Below the pieces are notes generated by a model. The model had not been told where the DNA came from and did no database searches. It was given only the letters and a program-made list of their open reading frames with translations. Of a stretch of 14,543 nt of DNA, positions 13,744-14,543 are shown in pieces (position 1 is the first letter of the stretch; every line of letters starts with the position of its first letter). The stretch comes from an uncultured Clostridia bacterium (lineage in GTDB: Bacteria > Bacillota > Clostridia > Christensenellales > Borkfalkiaceae): the NCBI GenBank assembly GCA_905235765.1, contig CAJOMM010000005.1, positions 1-14,543 on the forward strand. Reading direction: 5' to 3'. Both the position numbers and the translations under genes were made by a program.

Positions 13744-14290
13744 ATGGCAAATTACAACGTACAAATCACTAACGACGGGTTCTGCTAACATGTTGAACAG
13801 TCAATACTCCGTAACCGTAAACGCAAACGGTTACGAGTCAACGACTTTATCCCCTGATTCATACACCGTTTCGGGATCGGCAGGTACCGGCAACTTTACC
13901 GTTAGCGCCGACGGCGTTCTGACTATCATTTTCAATGAAACGGGCGCTGCCGGAGGTACACCTATAACTTCCGGATCCGTAATTATGACAAACAAATCCG
14001 GCACTATTTATTATGGGCAAGCTAGAAGTATAAACGCCAACGGAAAAGCGGTTTTTAACAACGTACCGTACAGCGCAAACTCGCCGTATACCTTATACTT
14101 CAAACAGCTTTCGTCCGACTATCACCACAATCCTATCAATAGGGTTATAACCGTCCATATGTCGAGAGCGGCGCAGAAAGTATACGTCTTAAACACCGCC
14201 GCCGAGGAGTTACAGAAGTTTACTTTGACGGACGCAAACTACGAAGGATTACCCGTAAATTCCGCGAATTTGAACTTTACGGGTGAATAA
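13744..14290 (+). pseudogene. Beta-rich phage-structural-like protein, reading frame broken near the start
   Basis: The ribosome site AAAGGAG (13730-13736) points to ATG 13744, which reads MANYNVQITNDGFC and stops at 13788. Removing one G from the GGG at 13777-13779 gives MANYNVQITNDGSANMLNSQ and continues in frame to TAA at 14290, about 181 residues. A frame that stays open from ATG 13727 exists, but that ATG lies before the ribosome site, so it is an artefact. The protein is Ser/Thr/Asn/Gly-rich with alternating strands (YSVTVNANGYESTTLSP, GNFTVSADGVLTIIFNETG), no signal peptide and no membrane span. Composition suggests a fibre-like or virion surface protein; no family is recognised. The break may be a true mutation, an assembly error, or a regulated shift. 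Confidence 0.6.
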
Positions 14291-14543
14291 TGAGATTACA
14301 CTTAAAAATACGCGTATCGCAAAACGCTCTTCCGGCGCAACTCATAATACGGAATTTCAGCGGAAGAATTCTGTATTTTAGGAGAATTTACCAAAGAGAA
14401 ACCGATATCTGCTTGAATAGCTGCGGAAACAATTTTATCGTAACGGTAAGGCCGTTCAACGCACTATATCGAGAAAGTTCAAGATTTTTAAGATTAGGAA
14501 ACGTCAACTGTTTCTGTTTAAGACTTAATTTTGTATTCCCTTC
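14290..14543 (+). CDS. Unknown basic protein, coupled to the previous gene (partial)
   Basis: ATG at 14290 shares its A with the TAA of the preceding gene (TAATG), and GGGTGA lies just upstream, so translation is coupled. 84 complete codons are visible before the window ends, with no stop. The visible part (MRLHLKIRVSQNALPAQLII...) is basic, Arg/Asn/Phe-rich and strand-like (NNFIVTVRPFNALY), with four cysteines and no export signal. No domain is recognised. Coupling to a beta-rich fibre-like gene suggests a structural or assembly partner, which is inference. Confidence 0.65.
   Translation, partial: MRLHLKIRVSQNALPAQLIIRNFSGRILYFRRIYQRETDICLNSCGNNFIVTVRPFNALYRESSRFLRLGNVNCFCLRLNFVFP

Overview
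The window looks like chromosomal or mobile DNA from a low-to-mid GC Gram-positive anaerobe of the class Clostridia, probably a gut lineage (Christensenellales-like by impression). The evidence is AGGAGG-type ribosome sites before nearly every gene, a textbook TTGCAA-N17-TATAAT promoter, uncleaved or lipoprotein-type export signals without outer-membrane features, and a BspA-type leucine-rich-repeat lipoprotein with the CxxC/HxH N-terminal ribbons common in this group. The genus assignment is inference only.

Positions 1-6300 (all minus strand) are one tightly packed gene train. In transcription order: an 88-aa basic protein, a 113-aa beta-rich protein, a terminator-like hairpin, then a 300-aa signal-peptide/coiled-coil/single-pass protein, a 373-aa Big_2-like lipoprotein, a 197-aa membrane-anchored protein, a 648-aa secreted protein with a C-terminal membrane anchor, a tiny 45-aa single-span protein, and a multi-span protein that leaves the window exactly where a Walker-A-like stretch (CGSMG...) begins. 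Spacings are 3-22 nt or short overlaps, apart from the hairpin-bearing gap before the 300-aa gene. The arrangement (small early cytosolic proteins, terminator, envelope-anchored proteins, membrane ATPase candidate) resembles a filamentous-phage-like or secretion-apparatus module. That reading is a hypothesis; no replication protein is visible.

Positions 6300-8180 form a regulatory block: an origin-like or leader region with an inverted repeat, an 82-aa unknown gene, a 106-aa helix-turn-helix regulator, a 62-aa zinc-ribbon protein and a 54-aa small protein, all minus strand. The block holds several clean palindromes, including two with identical 9-bp arms and 7-bp spacers placed 45-46 bp before two different start codons.

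Positions 8180-9694 encode a complete large serine recombinase on the plus strand, divergent from the rest, with a palindrome inside its candidate promoter and a strong terminator after it. It is the likely integrase of the element formed by positions 1 to about 9850.

Positions 9850-14543 look like a different unit: hairpins between convergent genes, a 1034-aa BspA-like lipoprotein (minus) with highly homogenised 69-bp repeats, its sigma-A promoter and a 23-bp palindrome just downstream of the start point, and the C-terminal remnant of a tyrosine recombinase whose 3' end contains that promoter. A plus-strand gene pair follows: a beta-rich protein disrupted near its start by a one-base shift in a G run, then a coupled gene cut by the window end.
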